DNA of 64,000 bases from positions 58,051,321 to 58,115,320 of the forward strand of contig NC_059075.1 of NCBI RefSeq assembly GCF_020497125.1, read 5' to 3'. This document shows, in pieces, positions 1 through 12,720 of the stretch. The position numbers and the translations under genes are program-made. Each line of letters starts with the position of its first letter. Positions within the stretch are counted from its first letter, which is position 1. This stretch comes from Mauremys mutica. Lineage: Eukaryota > Chordata > Testudines > Geoemydidae. The notes beneath the pieces are model-generated. The model searched no databases. It was not told the origin of the DNA and saw nothing but the letters and a program-made list of their open reading frames with translations.

Positions 1-961
1 CTTTTAGCCGACCTCGGTGAGGTCGGTCAGGGGCGCTTCGGCAGACATGGGAGTGACTCAGCCAGGTCATTCCCATCTTCTACCGAGCACCCAGGAGATG
101 ACGCTGGCTAGCACTCATACTACACCATCTTCTGGCGAGCAGCCAGGAGATGATGATGGTTAGCAATCATAATGCAGCATCTTCTGCCGAGCACTCAGGA
201 GATGACAATGGCTAGCAGTCGTACTGCACCATCTGCTGCCAGCCTAAGATGTAAAAGATAGATGGAGAGGATCAAAACAAGAAATTGACCTGATTTGTTT
301 TGTGAAATCAACGACCTGATAAACCCAGGGTTTTGAGTTCAATCCTTGAGGGAGCCATTCTGTGTGACAGTTGTTTGCGTTTTTCCTTGATGCAAAGCCA
401 CCCCTTTTGTTGATTTTAATTCCCTGTAAGCCATGTCGTCAGTCGCCCCTCCCTCCGTCAGAGCAACGGCAGACAATTGCTTCACACAAAACCAGGCGAG
501 GAGGCAACGGCAGTGTGGTGACGAGAGGGACATGGTCATAGATTTCTCACAAAGTACGGGCCGGGCAATGTGCCCCGGCAATGTGCACATCATGCTGATG
601 AGCTCTGCATGAGCTCTGCAAACATGCTGGCCAAACAGGAAATGAAATTCAAAAGTTCGCGGACCTTTTCCTGTCTACCTGGCCAGTGAATCTGCGCTGA
701 GCGCGCTGTCCAGAGCGGTCACAATGGAGCACTCTGGGATAGCTCCCGGAGGCCAATACCGTCGAATTGCATCCACACTATGCCAAATTCGATACGGCAA
801 GGCCGATTTCAGTGCTAATCCCCTCGTCGGAGGTGGAGTAAAGAAATCGATTTAAAGAGCCCTTTAAGTAAAAAAAAAGGGCTTCATCGTGTGGACAGGT
901 CCAGGCTTAAATCGAGGTAACGCTGCTAAATTCGACCTAAAGTCGTAGTGTAGACCAGGCC
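1..961. mobile_element. Decayed PIF/Harbinger-type element, right end
   Basis: The segment ends in AGTGTAGACCAGGCC, the terminal motif shared by the many Harbinger-like MITEs in this window. Inside are 52-bp tandem repeats, then a remnant (about 400-600) that looks like the start of a Harbinger transposase region with an Arg-rich stretch, interrupted by stops. The left end lies outside the window. The open frame at 339-593 on the minus strand is not considered real. Confidence 0.55.
74..240. repeat. 52-bp tandem repeat, three copies plus a partial
   Basis: Units start at 74, 126 and 178, with a partial copy at 230. Each has CATCTTCT, then GAGCA, CAGGAGATGA, GGCTAGCA and a TACTGCAC-type end. 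Copies differ by several substitutions, so the expansion is old. 52 is not a multiple of three, so it does not encode a repeated peptide in one frame. Confidence 0.85.
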
Positions 962-1018
962 TTTATAACTGCTTTATCTTAGGGTAACCCTAACTCAAAT
1001 CTGCAGCACAGTTAAGTA

Positions 1019-1329
1019 CAAGTACACCTCTACCCCAATACAACGCGGTCCACTTATGTTTGGCTAAAGCATCTTCCGCTAATCCCCCGGGCCACTCTGG
1101 GACTGCGGGGCCCCCAAAAGTGCCCTCCCACAGCTCCTGCCCCCCAGACCCTGGGTGGGGGGAGCCCCTGACCGCCCCCAAGACCCTCTGCCCCTTATCG
1201 AACCCCTCAGCCCCGGCCTGGCCCGGCACCCTTAACACGCTGCTCAGAGCAGCATGTCTGAGCTTTGCCGCCTTGTATGTGAACCCATGTTATATCGGGT
1301 CGCGTTATATCGGGGTAGCAGTGTACAGG
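1019..1329. mobile_element. Tc1/mariner-type MITE (311 bp)
   Basis: TIRs of about 25 bp: GTACACCTCTACCCC on the left and, reverse complemented, GTACACTGCTACCCC on the right. Both ends are flanked by TA (1017-1018 and 1330-1331), the Tc1/mariner target duplication. The interior is GC-rich and non-coding; open frames in it are chance. Confidence 0.75.
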
Positions 1330-1869
1330 TATTCAGCAATAAAAGACAGCATGTCATGGTAAGCTTTCAACCAAGGTCTTCAAAAGAAGCAGTGGGAGGT
1401 GGAGGACAACATTATTGTTTTCACAACCCACATTAGCAGCAGTGAATTCAGAAACATCACACTTTCATGTACTGAGATGGTGAGTGTACACTGCCAAAGC
1501 AAGGTCATCTGATTCACATGCCAGTAACGGATGAAAATGAGTCAGAGTCAAACAAATCATATTTTCTTCCCACTTCCTTTTGTTATCAAACAAGCACTTC
1601 TATACAGAATCTCTTACTTTTAAAAAGTTTCTTTAGTCTAGTGTCGCCAACTCTCACAATTTAATTGCAAGTAATGCAATTGTCTCCTGTATTGAGGCCT
1701 TATTGAATTTCCGGGAGGCAGGCAGGCCCATCTACTTGTGCCCATCTGCATCTAAAAGCCCCTCCCCCAGCCTTGCGGGAGAAGCCACTGGACCCAGGAC
1801 CCAACTGAATTTGGGGGACAACTAAGGAATGACAGGGATGGGAGTGGAGGTCACAGGTTCAGAGCTAGG

Positions 1870-2560
1870 GATCTAGAGGAGGACACCAAGCAGAGAACCC
1901 ATACAGCGCCCACTGCTCCTCAAAGCTGTCTAGGGAGCCAGCAGACGCTGCCCAGAGGAACTCTGCCCGGATGCGTGAGATCAGAGAGCAACAGAAATAG
2001 GCCCCATAGTCACAGAGCACCCCCTTGTCCAGCATCCTCCTCCTGGTATTGTAGATGGCCACTTTGGCCAGGGCCAGGAGGCGGCTGAGGTCTCACGACT
2101 TCGTGGGGCCACGGACAGGGTGTGCAAATATACTTTAGTGTGGGGAAAAATGCAGACAGAACCTCAACAGGAGATTCTGGAGGAGCCGTAATAGGGGCTA
2201 CAAACTGGTGCATTCTAGATAGGCGTGTGCCAGGTTCTTCCTCATGCTGCTAAAGAGGCAGGCGTAGGGGATGGGGGTGAACCACGCCAGGTACACACCC
2301 GTGCTCATGGCTCCATGAAGAAGCTGCCAACTGATAGCCCCGGCGGCCCGTGGGACCAGAGTGGAATAGAGGCTGGCCCATCGGGGTTCCTCACTCTCTA
2401 CAGGTAATAGATAGCCCCGTCACTTGGTATCACGAAACAACACGTGGGTGAGGAAGTGAAACATGTGGAGCATGAGCATATAAAGTTGTTCCCTTGGCGT
2501 GGTTTGGAAGTGAACCAGCTGCAGGGCGTGCAGCCAGGTTGGGTTATAAAGGGGGGAGGA
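1870..2560 (-). pseudogene. LINE ORF2 C-terminal remnant
   Basis: Reading the minus strand from about 2560 to 1870 gives a broken polypeptide with AISWQLLHGAMSTGVY, a knuckle-like LAHAYLEC, RLLQNLLLRF, then VAIYNTRRRML and SFEEQWALYG. This is the usual C-terminal end of a non-LTR retrotransposon ORF2; I suspect an L1/Tx1-type clade but cannot prove it. Stops and frameshifts show it is dead. The intact piece at 1865-2062 is only its last part. Confidence 0.6.
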
Positions 2561-2748
2561 ATCCGGGGGGGGGGGGCTCACAGGAAAAGGGCATTTGGGA
2601 AAAGCTATTTATTTACAGTTTTACTCCTTTATATGCATGGAAGAAGTCAGGTTTCAACCAAACCTCCCACTACTGATACTCGGCCATCATTCATAAATAT
2701 TAGGAGTAGAATGGTGAGGTGGAGGTTGTTTTTTACTGGGGCCTGTAA

Positions 2749-3010
2749 GAGTATATCTACACTGCAATTAAAAACCCGCAGGTGGCCAGTGCCAGCTGAC
2801 TCGGGCTAAGGGGATGTTTATCTGTGGTGTAGACATTCGGGCTCAGGCTGAAGCCTGGGCGCTTGGACCCTGCATGGTGGAAGTATCCCAGGGCTCGGGC
2901 TGCAGCCTGAGCCCAAATGTCTACATTGCACTTAAACAGCCCCTTAGTCCGAGCCCAAGTCAGCTGGAATGGATCAACTGGGGGTGCCTAATTGCAGTGT
3001 AGACATACTG
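2749..3010. mobile_element. Palindromic Harbinger-like MITE
   Basis: The ends read GAGTATATCTACACTGCAA and, reversed, CAGTATGTCTACACTGCAA. The inverted match continues inwards through GTCAGCTG, CGGGCTAAGGGG and TGTAGACATT, giving a hairpin with arms over 100 bases and a short loop near 2870. Flanks are TAA and TTA. It contains no gene. Confidence 0.75.
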
Positions 3011-5108
3011 TTAAAGATGGGACCACAGTGGGCTCAGCTTCTAACTTGATGAAAAAAATCAATGTGATACAGGAAAAGCATGTATTATAAGATGGACCTT
3101 ACAAAGAAAAACATTAAAAACAGAGAGCCAAAACCAGAGATAATGTGTATTTATGTTATTACAGATAAAGTACCCTAATTGCATCAGCACATTAGACATA
3201 TAAAAGACAAGGTCCCTGCCCTGAAAAGCTTGCATTCCAATTCAGATAATTACAAAAAAGATGAAAGTGGAAAAATGGCTCAGTATCAGAAGGCTAACTA
3301 AATAGAAGCAGTAGGTTTTAAGGAGAGATTTGAAAGAGAGGAACATCAATTGAAACACAGAGGGTGTGTGATCCAAGGTCAACATGAAAAAATACGAAGT
3401 TCAGAATATAAAAGAGAAAGAAGGGGGAATTTAAGGACAGGAGCTAAGAAGAAAATAAGGAGGAAATGGGAATATAGGAGAAAATGACACCGAAGATGTA
3501 GGTGGGACAGACATGTGAAGAGCTTTGAAAATGAATACTAGAATTTTGAACCTGTTTCAGAAAAAGGATAAAAGACAAGCTGACAGATGAAACAGAGTCA
3601 GAGCAACAGAAGATGAAGATGGGTTGGGTGGGGTAAACAGTCAGAGGCAGAAAGGACAGGAGGAGCAGGCAACACTAGTCAAGATGTGAGATGACCAAGG
3701 CATGGACCACAATTTTAATGTCTGAGAAAAGGATTGGATTTTGAGATATTGTAAAAGGAAGAAGAGACAGAACTTAATGAGAGAAGTGGAGAACAAAGAA
3801 GTCAAAGGTTGTATCAGGGTGTCAAGTCAGGGTGAATGAAGGAACTGTAGTGGTCAAGAGTAAAAAGGGACTGAGGAGGAGAGATTTTAGGAGGAAAGAT
3901 AAATAGCTCTACTTTTAATATCTTTGAATTGTGATTCCACACCAGTTTACACCAATGTAATTCTGCTGAATTCAGTGGAGTTACTCCCGATTTACCTCAG
4001 CGTGAGATCAGAATCAGGCCCACTGAGACCCTGAAACAATGGCACAATATTCAATGAAAAACATATTGGTGACAGAATCTTCAAAAGGGAAAAAAATTCA
4101 GAAAGTGTGACGTGTAAGTGCTTTCAGAGACAGATTAGGGGTGTTTGGGGCCCAGGGCCAGAGTAAGTGGGCCCCATTCCACCTTTTCCTCCTCCACCCT
4201 CCACCCCAGTGCTCCTGCCAAGGAGCTGGGTCAGAGTGTGGAGGCTTGTCCTGCCTGCCCTGCCTGCAGGAATACCAAGTGGACGGGGAACAGGGGTGCC
4301 CATTTTTCCGAGGGGGGCCCGGACACAGGCCCCATTGACCCAATGGCTAATCTGCCACTGAGTGCTTTAGAATAAAAGCCAGTATAATAAAGGTATGGAG
4401 ATTAAAAGTGGAAAAAGCTTACCACAATTTACTTCAATGGGGCCAGGATTTCATCCTTTTACTCTATGAATCTCACATTACTCAATTCTGATCGTTAGTG
4501 TATACAGAAAATAACTGTGCATTGCCAAAACCTTTCAATTGTTTCCTTTTATTATTATTAATCATTTATGTTATGGTAGCATCTAAGGACCAATCAGATC
4601 TGGGCCCAATTGTGCTAGATATTGTACAAACATAGGGTAAGTACTTTCATAACAACTGCTGGGGGAGAGGGAAACTGGCATTCAGAATTTAATTTTAAAA
4701 GCTACTTTACTGTCTGCCTTCTTACTCTCAATTTCCACACCTATCTCTAATTAAGGACATAAAAACAGGCATAAATTAATAGTGACTAACAAAAGATTAT
4801 GTAAAATGATTGAACAAAAGAGAGCCTACTATGTAAATGACTGCCTTCTACAAAAAACAGTCCCAAATGTGCTTAGTTATTTGGTGAATTTAGTAAATTC
4901 TGTAGCAACATTAATTTGTCTTTTGCCCAGAAAATACCCTTGATTCACATCCCTGACCCTGCCCTGACAAACATACAAAGCTAAACATCAATTATTAGGC
5001 AGTGGGACCTGACAGGGTTTTGCACTCAGATGCCAGCTTGTGCTGAGGGGTTCCGCCATAACATCTGAAATTGGTAGGCAATCAAACTTTTGCTGCTATA
5101 CCCCAATG
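3011..5108. other. Non-genic stretch with old MIR/L2-type fragments
   Basis: A purine-rich stretch (about 3250-3900) has no recognisable gene. Ancient interspersed fragments are seen at 3190-3250 (AAGGTCCCTGCCCTGAAAAGCTTGCA), about 3920-4025 (TTTACACCAATGTAATTCTG, then ATCAGAATCAGGCCC) and 4550-4640 (CCCAATTGTGCTAGAT, then TACAAACATAGG). The last belongs to the same family as 23236-23345. Overlapping open frames at 4100-4370 have no similarity to known proteins. Confidence 0.45.
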
Positions 5109-5903
5109 CAGGGGTGGGCAAACTTTTTGGCCCAAGGGCCACATCAGGGTTGCACAACTGTATAGAGGGCTGGGTAGGGAAGGCTGTGCCTCCCCAAACA
5201 GCCTGGCCCCCGCCCCCTATCCGTCGCATCACACTTCCCACCCCCTGACTGCGCCCCTCAGAACCCTCAACTCATCCAACGCCCCCCTTGTCCCCTGGCC
5301 GCCCCCATTCAACCCCCCTGCTTCCTGCCCTCTGACTGCCCCGACCCCTATCCACACCCCCGCCGCCTGACACCCCCCCCAGGACTCCCACCCCATAGCC
5401 AACCACCCTCTGCTCATCTCAGCCACTCCCTCCCGGGATCCCCCCACCCCTAACTGCCCCCCCGGGATCCCACCCCCTTATCCAACTCCTCCTGCTCCCT
5501 GTCCCCTGACTGCCCTCCAGACCCCTATCCATATCCCCGCCCCCCCAAAAGGCCCCTGGGACTCCCACTCCCAACCCGCCCTGTTCCCCATCCCCTGACC
5601 GCCCCCTCATCCAACCTCCCGCTCCTCCCTGACTGCCCCCCAGAACCTCCCGCTCCCTTACGCAACCCCCCTGCTCCCCGTCCCCCTTACCAGCAGCAGG
5701 AGCTCGCAGCCGGGACACCCGTCCAGAGCCAGCTGCGCTCTCCACGCTGCCCAGCGGGAGCAGTGGGCCAGAGTACCTCCCCGGTGGCGGCATGGCTGCG
5801 GGGCAGGGGAGACAGCAGGGGAGGGGCCGGGGACTAGGCTCCCTGGCCGGGAACTCAGGGGCCAAGCAGGATTGTCCCGCAGGCTGTAGTTTGCCCACGT
5901 CTG
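5109..5903. mobile_element. Non-autonomous hAT element with C-rich filler (795 bp)
   Basis: It begins CAGGGGTGGGCAAACT and ends TAGTTTGCCCACGTCTG, a hAT-type TIR pair. Flanking octamers CCCCAATG and CCCATATC match only partly. The interior is a degenerate C-rich repeat of CCCCTGACTGCCCC and CCCCTATCC units. The 180-residue minus-strand frame here is a low-complexity artefact. Confidence 0.75.
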
Positions 5904-8348
5904 CCCATATCGTATGGAACTCACTCACTTCTGAAATATGGCCCATTTCACCTCTCCCCACCTAAAAGCTTATTTTTTCCAGAGATGTTTTTGAATTACT
6001 ACCACTGTTGTTTTATTGTTTTGTACTTTTTGCTTTTGTTTACTTACGTCTATAATTTTGTTGAGGTGCAGAGTTATTTTATTAATGAATGAGAAATTGT
6101 TTTTATGACTGTTGTTGAGCACCCTGAGCGCTTTTGCAGCAGTTAATAAATAAATAAATATACAATTTTTACTAATGGTTTATGTTCCTTAAAGTTCAGA
6201 CACCAATGTTGCTGTGAAATGAACAGCACAATGTACTGACCTGTAGGTGATCTCGCCTACTCTGGTTGTTGCAGTGGTAATGGATCTAGGTATCCTAAAG
6301 CAAAAAAAAAAAGGAAGTATGGTGTGTCTATGGCACATGTCAATTCTTATAACTGTATTCCAATACAGTCATCTTATAGTGTGATGGTGTTTTTGCTCTA
6401 ATAAGGGTGAGTGCATGGATACACAGTGTTCTCTTCTGTATGCAAGAAAAAAGAATACATTTCTAAGGAAAATCCAACTAGTAGTTTAAAAATCTGGCAT
6501 TTCCTATTGTTAGACTGTGATAAAAAGGACAGTTTATTTGATAGGACAAAAAGGATACTTTTATGTGGTATCAGGAAGTTAGAGAGACAATACTGAGGAG
6601 GCAGAAAACCAGCTTACAGTAATGCCAAGTCTTGAAATTTTTTCAAGGTTTGTTTAAAAAAAATGTTCTCATGAATTTCAGATTTCTGCTTTCATTTTGT
6701 GAAGTCCTGTCTTTATATAAAATGGGCACCACCTCCCATGACTGCCAGTGTACCTGAAGCCATAGGCTGCCCTTAGCAAGATAGCCACCATGACTATTTG
6801 ACGTTTGCAGGCGAGGGTGCCCTCAGCAAAGATGGAAAACATCTCCCAGAAGCCAGGCTACCCTGAGAGAAGATGGTGGCTCCTTAGTCACCATGTGATG
6901 GCCAGGGAAAGGATAGCAACATTTAGAGGTGCTGGGAGTTGAACAGAGAGAACAGCAGGAAGGGGGGACTGTGTTAGAAAACAGGACAGGAAACAATGAG
7001 GAGTCAGTAGGCTATGTGGGAAAGGGGTGCAGTGACAGAGAAAGAAAACGTGTGGAGGAAGATGAGACTGAGGGAAAAGAAAGGAAATATGGTGAGGAGT
7101 AAATGTGTGGGACAAGAAACTGCTGGGCAGCATTTGAATGAAGCAGCTGCCTATCCTGTCTAGCTAGGGAAGAGGATATAGAAGGATAGAATGTTGGACT
7201 CCCATGCCCCGGGAAATGGAGGAAGGAAGTGGAGTTCAGACCAACTGGCAAACATGGAGGTCTTCAGTTTTGTACATATATTGAAGGTTGAATTTTGAAC
7301 TCGAGACAATCTCAAGTGGCTTCCCCAAAGGTGAAAAATATCAAAATACGGCAAAAAAAAAGTGATTTTTTTTTAAATCTCATTATTGTTGTGGGTTTGG
7401 ATTCATTACTTTTTAACATTTGTGGTTGGAAATATGGAGCTTGGAGCTGATGAACAATAGTTCTTCAGTGGTCTAGAGCATTTCCTAACCATATTGGCAC
7501 TTCAAGAGAAGAGAGATAAGATCAAATATATGCAATTCAATATAGATTTAAGTTATGCCAGCATTTAAAAAAAGTAAAGAAAAGAATCCGTTTAGATCAC
7601 TGGGAGAGAAGCATATTCGCATTCTAAGTCAGGGCAATACTGTCCTTTTGCTAAAAATCTCTTTTTCATATATCTGAGTGCTCTGTGAGATTCTCTTTGT
7701 TGCAATGTCTTACAGCTAATACAGTCTGCTTTACTGACATGGAACAATTTTAGTTTTCTTGTGACTCATCTTAAAGATAAGTTGTCCTAGCATATTAAAT
7801 GTATCACTAAAAGGAAGTCAAAGCAAATAGCCTTTTTCTGATGGCACCTGTTCCCTTGCCTAAGCCTTAATGCTCAGGCAAGTTACCAGAAAATTGTTAA
7901 CCAAGACTTGCTTGTCTAATTTGTGTAAGAAATCAGAATTCTCCAGTTTAATGCTTCTGTTGCTCTAGGACTTCTCTGATCTATAGGAAGAACTGCATGA
8001 GTAAAAACTAAGGCATAAAATTAGGAAATAGGAAAATCTTGCACGAAAATAGCAAATCATATTGATTCTTCAGGGCATAAACAATTTTTAAGAGCAGGCA
8101 TATAAAACAATAAATATCTGTGGCACTTAGTATACAGTACATTGCCAATAACCCAAGCCAACAATGAATAAGGCACCACTGCAGAAATAATGTGTACATA
8201 AGGATGAACAGGTTTTGAACTACACTCCAGAGCAACATGAGAACACAGGTTCTTTCTTTATCATTTCTATTCTTTTTTGCTTGAGCAATTTTTTAAATGA
8301 AAAATATAAAGAAAATCAATTCTCTGTTCATGTTATAAGTTTTCCTAT
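5904..8348. other. AVEN intron 2 sequence, nothing recognised
   Basis: AT-rich sequence with a short TAAA run near 6145-6165 and purine-rich sequence around 6900-7150. The minus-strand open frames at 6888-7251 are pyrimidine-coded low complexity. I see no gene or datable element. Confidence 0.5.
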
Positions 8349-8672
8349 TAGGGTGGCCAACCTTCTAATTTGTGAAAACCGGACAATGAGCAAAGGAACC
8401 TCACTCCGCCCCCTACTGCACCTCTTCCCCTGAAGCCCCGCCCCCTGCTCCGCTTCTTTCACTCGAGGTTCTGCCACCCACTGCTCCACCCTCGCTCATT
8501 GCTCAGAGCAGGACGGTAGAGTCACCGGTATCTCTCTCTGCTGGAGCCATTCCTGAGTGCTCCTCTAGGCTCCAGCAGCAGCTGCTGCTCTTCCTGCCTC
8601 CTGGTGGCACAGGGAGATTACTGCAGATGACCAAACACTGTCCGGTCAAAAACCGGACACCTGGCAACCCTA
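8349..8672. mobile_element. hAT-type MITE (324 bp)
   Basis: It starts TAGGGTGGCCAACC and ends CTGGCAACCCTA (inverted). The flanking octamers TTTCCTAT and TTTCCTAC match at 7 of 8 positions. Near the right end is an internal hairpin GTCCGGTCAAAAACCGGAC. The interior is GC-rich and non-coding. Confidence 0.8.
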
Positions 8673-11521
8673 TTTCCTACATCTCTCTTACCATATCCAC
8701 AGGATAGAAAAGTGATGTGATCTTATTTTAAATCAAGGTCTGTTTTTTCCCTTCAATCCTCCAGAGGTAAACAACAGCTCTTGGCGTTTAGTAATTTTGT
8801 ATACCGCTAATTCTTATCCTGAAAGCAGAAATACATGTTAAATAAAATAAATTTAAGGATAAAACTACAACTTGATGGCCAAGATTGTAGAGAGATACCC
8901 AAAAGCAGATGGTGAGAAGGCAGCCAACAGTAATTTTAGACACTGGAAATGAGAGCATCATAATCCTATGGTGGTTCATCCATTCACCATTAAATGATAA
9001 AACCAAACAATTTCTCTGTTCTACATAGGCTCTTAGACAACATGGTATCCGAGTACCAACTATCTATGGAAATAATGTTTGCTACTAAATACCGTGTCAA
9101 GTATTCTAGTAAAAACAAGATTTATGATCTAACCTGACAGTTTCTTATTCTTAAAGTTCTTTTGGCTGGATTATGCACAGCCAACTCTCTTGCCCTGCCT
9201 TTAAGAAAATTCACCAGAAGCTGCCAGCCACCCCTAAAAATGTGAAGTTAAAAAACAGAACAAAACACACAAACACTGCATTGTCACAATTCTATTTTCT
9301 ATCTCAGCACCTACCATTCAGCAGTGGAGACATAATCTTACTAAAGCATGGCAAATCGGTGGAGCATTTTTCAGTTGTTGTGGTGGTAGTAGTAGCTATT
9401 GTCTTGAAAGAAAAGGGCTCAGCTCCCAAGAGACAAATAGTAACATTTTAATTGGCTCAGTAATAAGCAACTTGATCACTTATCTCTAGCTAAAACATTT
9501 ATTCACCATCAAGAACCTAATGAAGGATCAAAATCTATATTTGGTCACTTAAGACAGATTAGAATGAAGGCAGTTACTGAAAACGTGGCAAGATTCTTCT
9601 AACAAAGTAAGATTATTCTATCATTTCCACTTCTTTTGTTCCTTCTGCTTGAACAGAGTTTTTACTAGATTGGTTCAAGATATATTCCCTGAAGGCTCCA
9701 CAATGGATTTGTAGTTTATTTCAGCTAGGAGCCAGTACTAGGTAGAAAAAACTGTTGTCTTACTATTTTAAAGTTAGTTTTAAATAACCTGTAGAAAATA
9801 AAAATAGCTAAATGGAATCTTACATGGTAATCAGAAAATGCTAAAAAGGAAAAAAATCTGAATGTTTTACAACTCTGATTATTGATCCAGAGATAAAGAA
9901 AAAAAATCAATGAACTGATGTACTGCTTTGACTTATAAATGTAGGCTCATTTAGTCCCAGCAATGCCAATATTATTAAATAGCTCCAAGGATTCCTAGAA
10001 ACTAACAGAAGAGTGATACAAGAATTACACCAATATATGTTTACATGTGCTGTCCAAAGGAATAAATAATGTTACTTATTGTAAAATAAGTTCCAAGATC
10101 CTTCTAGCATTAACAACATTAAAAAGTTCTGCTTCTCATCTCCCCAGCCCCTTCCAGTTCTGCTATAACATTTTATGGCATTTTGAATTGAATCCATTAT
10201 GCTATACTGGAATGCTGAACAGCAATATTTTAATGAGATAAGCCAATTCAAAATTATCAGCAATAGAAATAAAGATCAGTCTTTTCCATAAACCACTAAA
10301 AATAACATCACCTTATTTTGAGTCTTCAGATATTAAAAGCATTCACACAATAAATCATTAAAGAGAATGTGCACAGGAACACAACACACAAAATTTAACA
10401 AGGAACACTCAAATTATCAGTGAAAGTGAATGTACAGCTTGACTATATTAGAAGGCTTTTATATGCTGTAATGCCAACTTGCCTTACAGCGATATAGTTT
10501 TACACTCAGTTTGGATTTAATTAGCACAAGACAAGAGATTGTTGGAGCCTAAAAGGATATTAGCAGCAACACCATAGAAACTAAAACCATTTCTAACTAT
10601 CCAAGGAATATATTACAAAAGTACTGCTTTGACTCAAGGCTGGAAGAATATTAAAAAAGTTAAATCCAAGAGTTCCCCTTCACCTGTATGAAAAAACATG
10701 CTTTTCAGGGCAGCCCAATAATAATTAAATTAATACAGTATATTTTATAAAGATATAAATGCCTTTCTTAATATACATACTGTCCATCACAGAGAATAGC
10801 ATACCTTATAAAAATCATTTCACTGAGTTCTAAACAAATAAATAAGAGAAAGGCTCCTGTTTCAATTTCCTGAACAGAATTGCAATGTGTCATAAAAAGT
10901 AATCATTTAACCAGAGAATTTAACAAACATTAACACCTTTGCAAATCTACAGGGAATGTTCATCATAAATCCTCATTTAATTAACTAATAAATGTTGACA
11001 TTTAACTTTTTCATTAAATTATATCAGGTCTAGAACACCAAACTGCTCCAATTTAAGTTATGACACCATCCTATTTTTTATGACAGCAACATACTCAGGT
11101 TTGAAATATATCTCATCAACAATCTTTTTCACCAATTTGTCAAATTATTCCACAATGTGGGACCAGGTGTTTTGATTTAGCCAGAATGCTCTAATAACCC
11201 ATCCTCTGATAACAGTCTTATTGGTATCTAAAAATAACAGGAAGTCAATCACAATAGATTGACTTGTTAAAATTAGAACCAAGATACACCAAAATAACAT
11301 GTTTTTACATAGCAATATTTAGTATATATGAAGAGCACTAAACTGGAAAGTCCCCTGAGAACATCACCCACTACTGGACCATTTCCTGCCATAGAGTGAG
11401 TATTGGCTGGCTACAGATGCAGCAAAATAAGAATAGAAAATGTATGTGCAAAGCTTCCATGCTGAAGTTTATGCTATAGTCATGACTATGCTAAAAAAAT
11501 TCTAGCACTTCTGTCATTTTA
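8673..11521. other. AVEN intron 2 sequence, nothing recognised
   Basis: AT-rich, without a recognisable gene, splice-flanked conserved exon or clear transposon end. A short GTT/GTA run lies at about 9373-9400. Confidence 0.45.
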
Positions 11522-11811
11522 GGGTATGTCTACACTACCCGCCGGATAGTGATCGATCTGTTGGGGATCGATTTAATCGCATCTAGTGTAGATGTGATAA
11601 AATTGATCCCCGATCGCTCTGCTGTCGACTCCGGAACTCCACCGCAGCGAGAGTCGGAAGCGGAGTCAATGGGGGAGCGGCAGCGGTCGACTTGCCAGTG
11701 TCCTCACAGCCAGGTAAATCAACCTAAAATACGCCAACTTCAGTTATGCTATTTGCATAGCTGAAGTTGCATATCTTAGGTCGACTCCCCACACCCAGTG
11801 TAGACCTAGCC
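11522..11811. mobile_element. PIF/Harbinger-type MITE (290 bp)
   Basis: The left end GGGTATGTCTACACT pairs with the right end AGTGTAGACCTAGCC. Both flanks are TTA (11519-11521 and 11812-11814), the 3-bp target duplication of PIF/Harbinger elements. The interior holds GATCGAT motifs and no gene. Confidence 0.85.
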
Positions 11812-12223
11812 TTAGAAAAGACAAGTTTGATGTTACAGAATTAATAAGAAAATATATGAATTAACAATGTTACTGATTTCAGAATTCTGATGCTGTGGGT
11901 ATGTGCAGGTCAAAGTACTTTTATAGATATTCCTTTAACCTTTTTTGTTGTATTTTCTACATATTAAATTCTTTTAAATGAAATTACTACATCTCTAAGT
12001 TTAACACAGAAAGCCAGACTAGCCATGTTTTTCATCCTTAAACTGAATAATGCCTCCTTCTACCTAACTTCATTTTCTTACTTCCCATGAAATAAAAGAG
12101 AAAAGAAGTTGCCATTTCCTCTACCACTTTTATTGTTTAGTTACTGACAAGCAAATCTCCCTTGTTCCTCAGTTGCCCTGTAGCACCTCAGGGCATTTAA
12201 AATAAATATATTTTGTCTGGAAG

Positions 12224-12351
12224 CAATGGTGCTGGAACTAGGGGTACTGGGGATGCTGCCACACCCCTGGTTTGAAGTAGTAATAACAAACACCTAATAC
12301 ATGGTTTCCATCATCGGCACCCCCACTATAAAAATTGTTCCAGCACCCCTG
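12224..12351. mobile_element. Short hAT-type MITE (128 bp)
   Basis: The left end has GTGCTGGAACTAGGGGT; the right end has ATTGTTCCAGCACCCCTG, an inverted match. Flanks TCTGGAAG and TCTGCAAT agree at 5 of 8 positions, so the duplication is weak. Confidence 0.65.
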
Positions 12352-12654
12352 TCTGCAATGTCTTTTCCTCAGAGTCAGCTCTAAACCAACATCCGCAGCA
12401 TAGCAACAACAGTGTGTGCTGGAGATGCATTCTTTTGCAGGAGACATAATTCAACACCCTGCTCACCACTTGTGCTCATTAAATAATCTGTAGTACTTTA
12501 TGCAGCATGTTAGCCCCTACATCCTAGTCCCCTGTAGTTTCATTTGGCTACGTTATTCTTCCCATCTTGTCCTTAACTGTTATTTAGTGTTGCTTGATTG
12601 CTATTAAAACAGCTGCTGCCGTGCACCCTGAAATTGCTGTACTTATCCTGGTGT

Positions 12655-12720
12655 ATAGCTTATAAAGCACTTTAGGATCATTTGGTATGAAAGGTGCTAT
12701 ATAAATATAAATGTAATATA
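12655..12720 (+). repeat. L2/MIR-type 3' tail fragment
   Basis: TATAAAGCACTTTAGGATC and GAAAGGTGCTATATAAAT resemble the conserved tail of L2-clade LINEs and their SINEs. Only the tail is left. Confidence 0.5.

Noticed and set aside
5419..5961. 180-residue minus-strand open frame
   Set aside because: It is read through the C-rich filler of a hAT element; Gly-rich and repetitive, with no domain.
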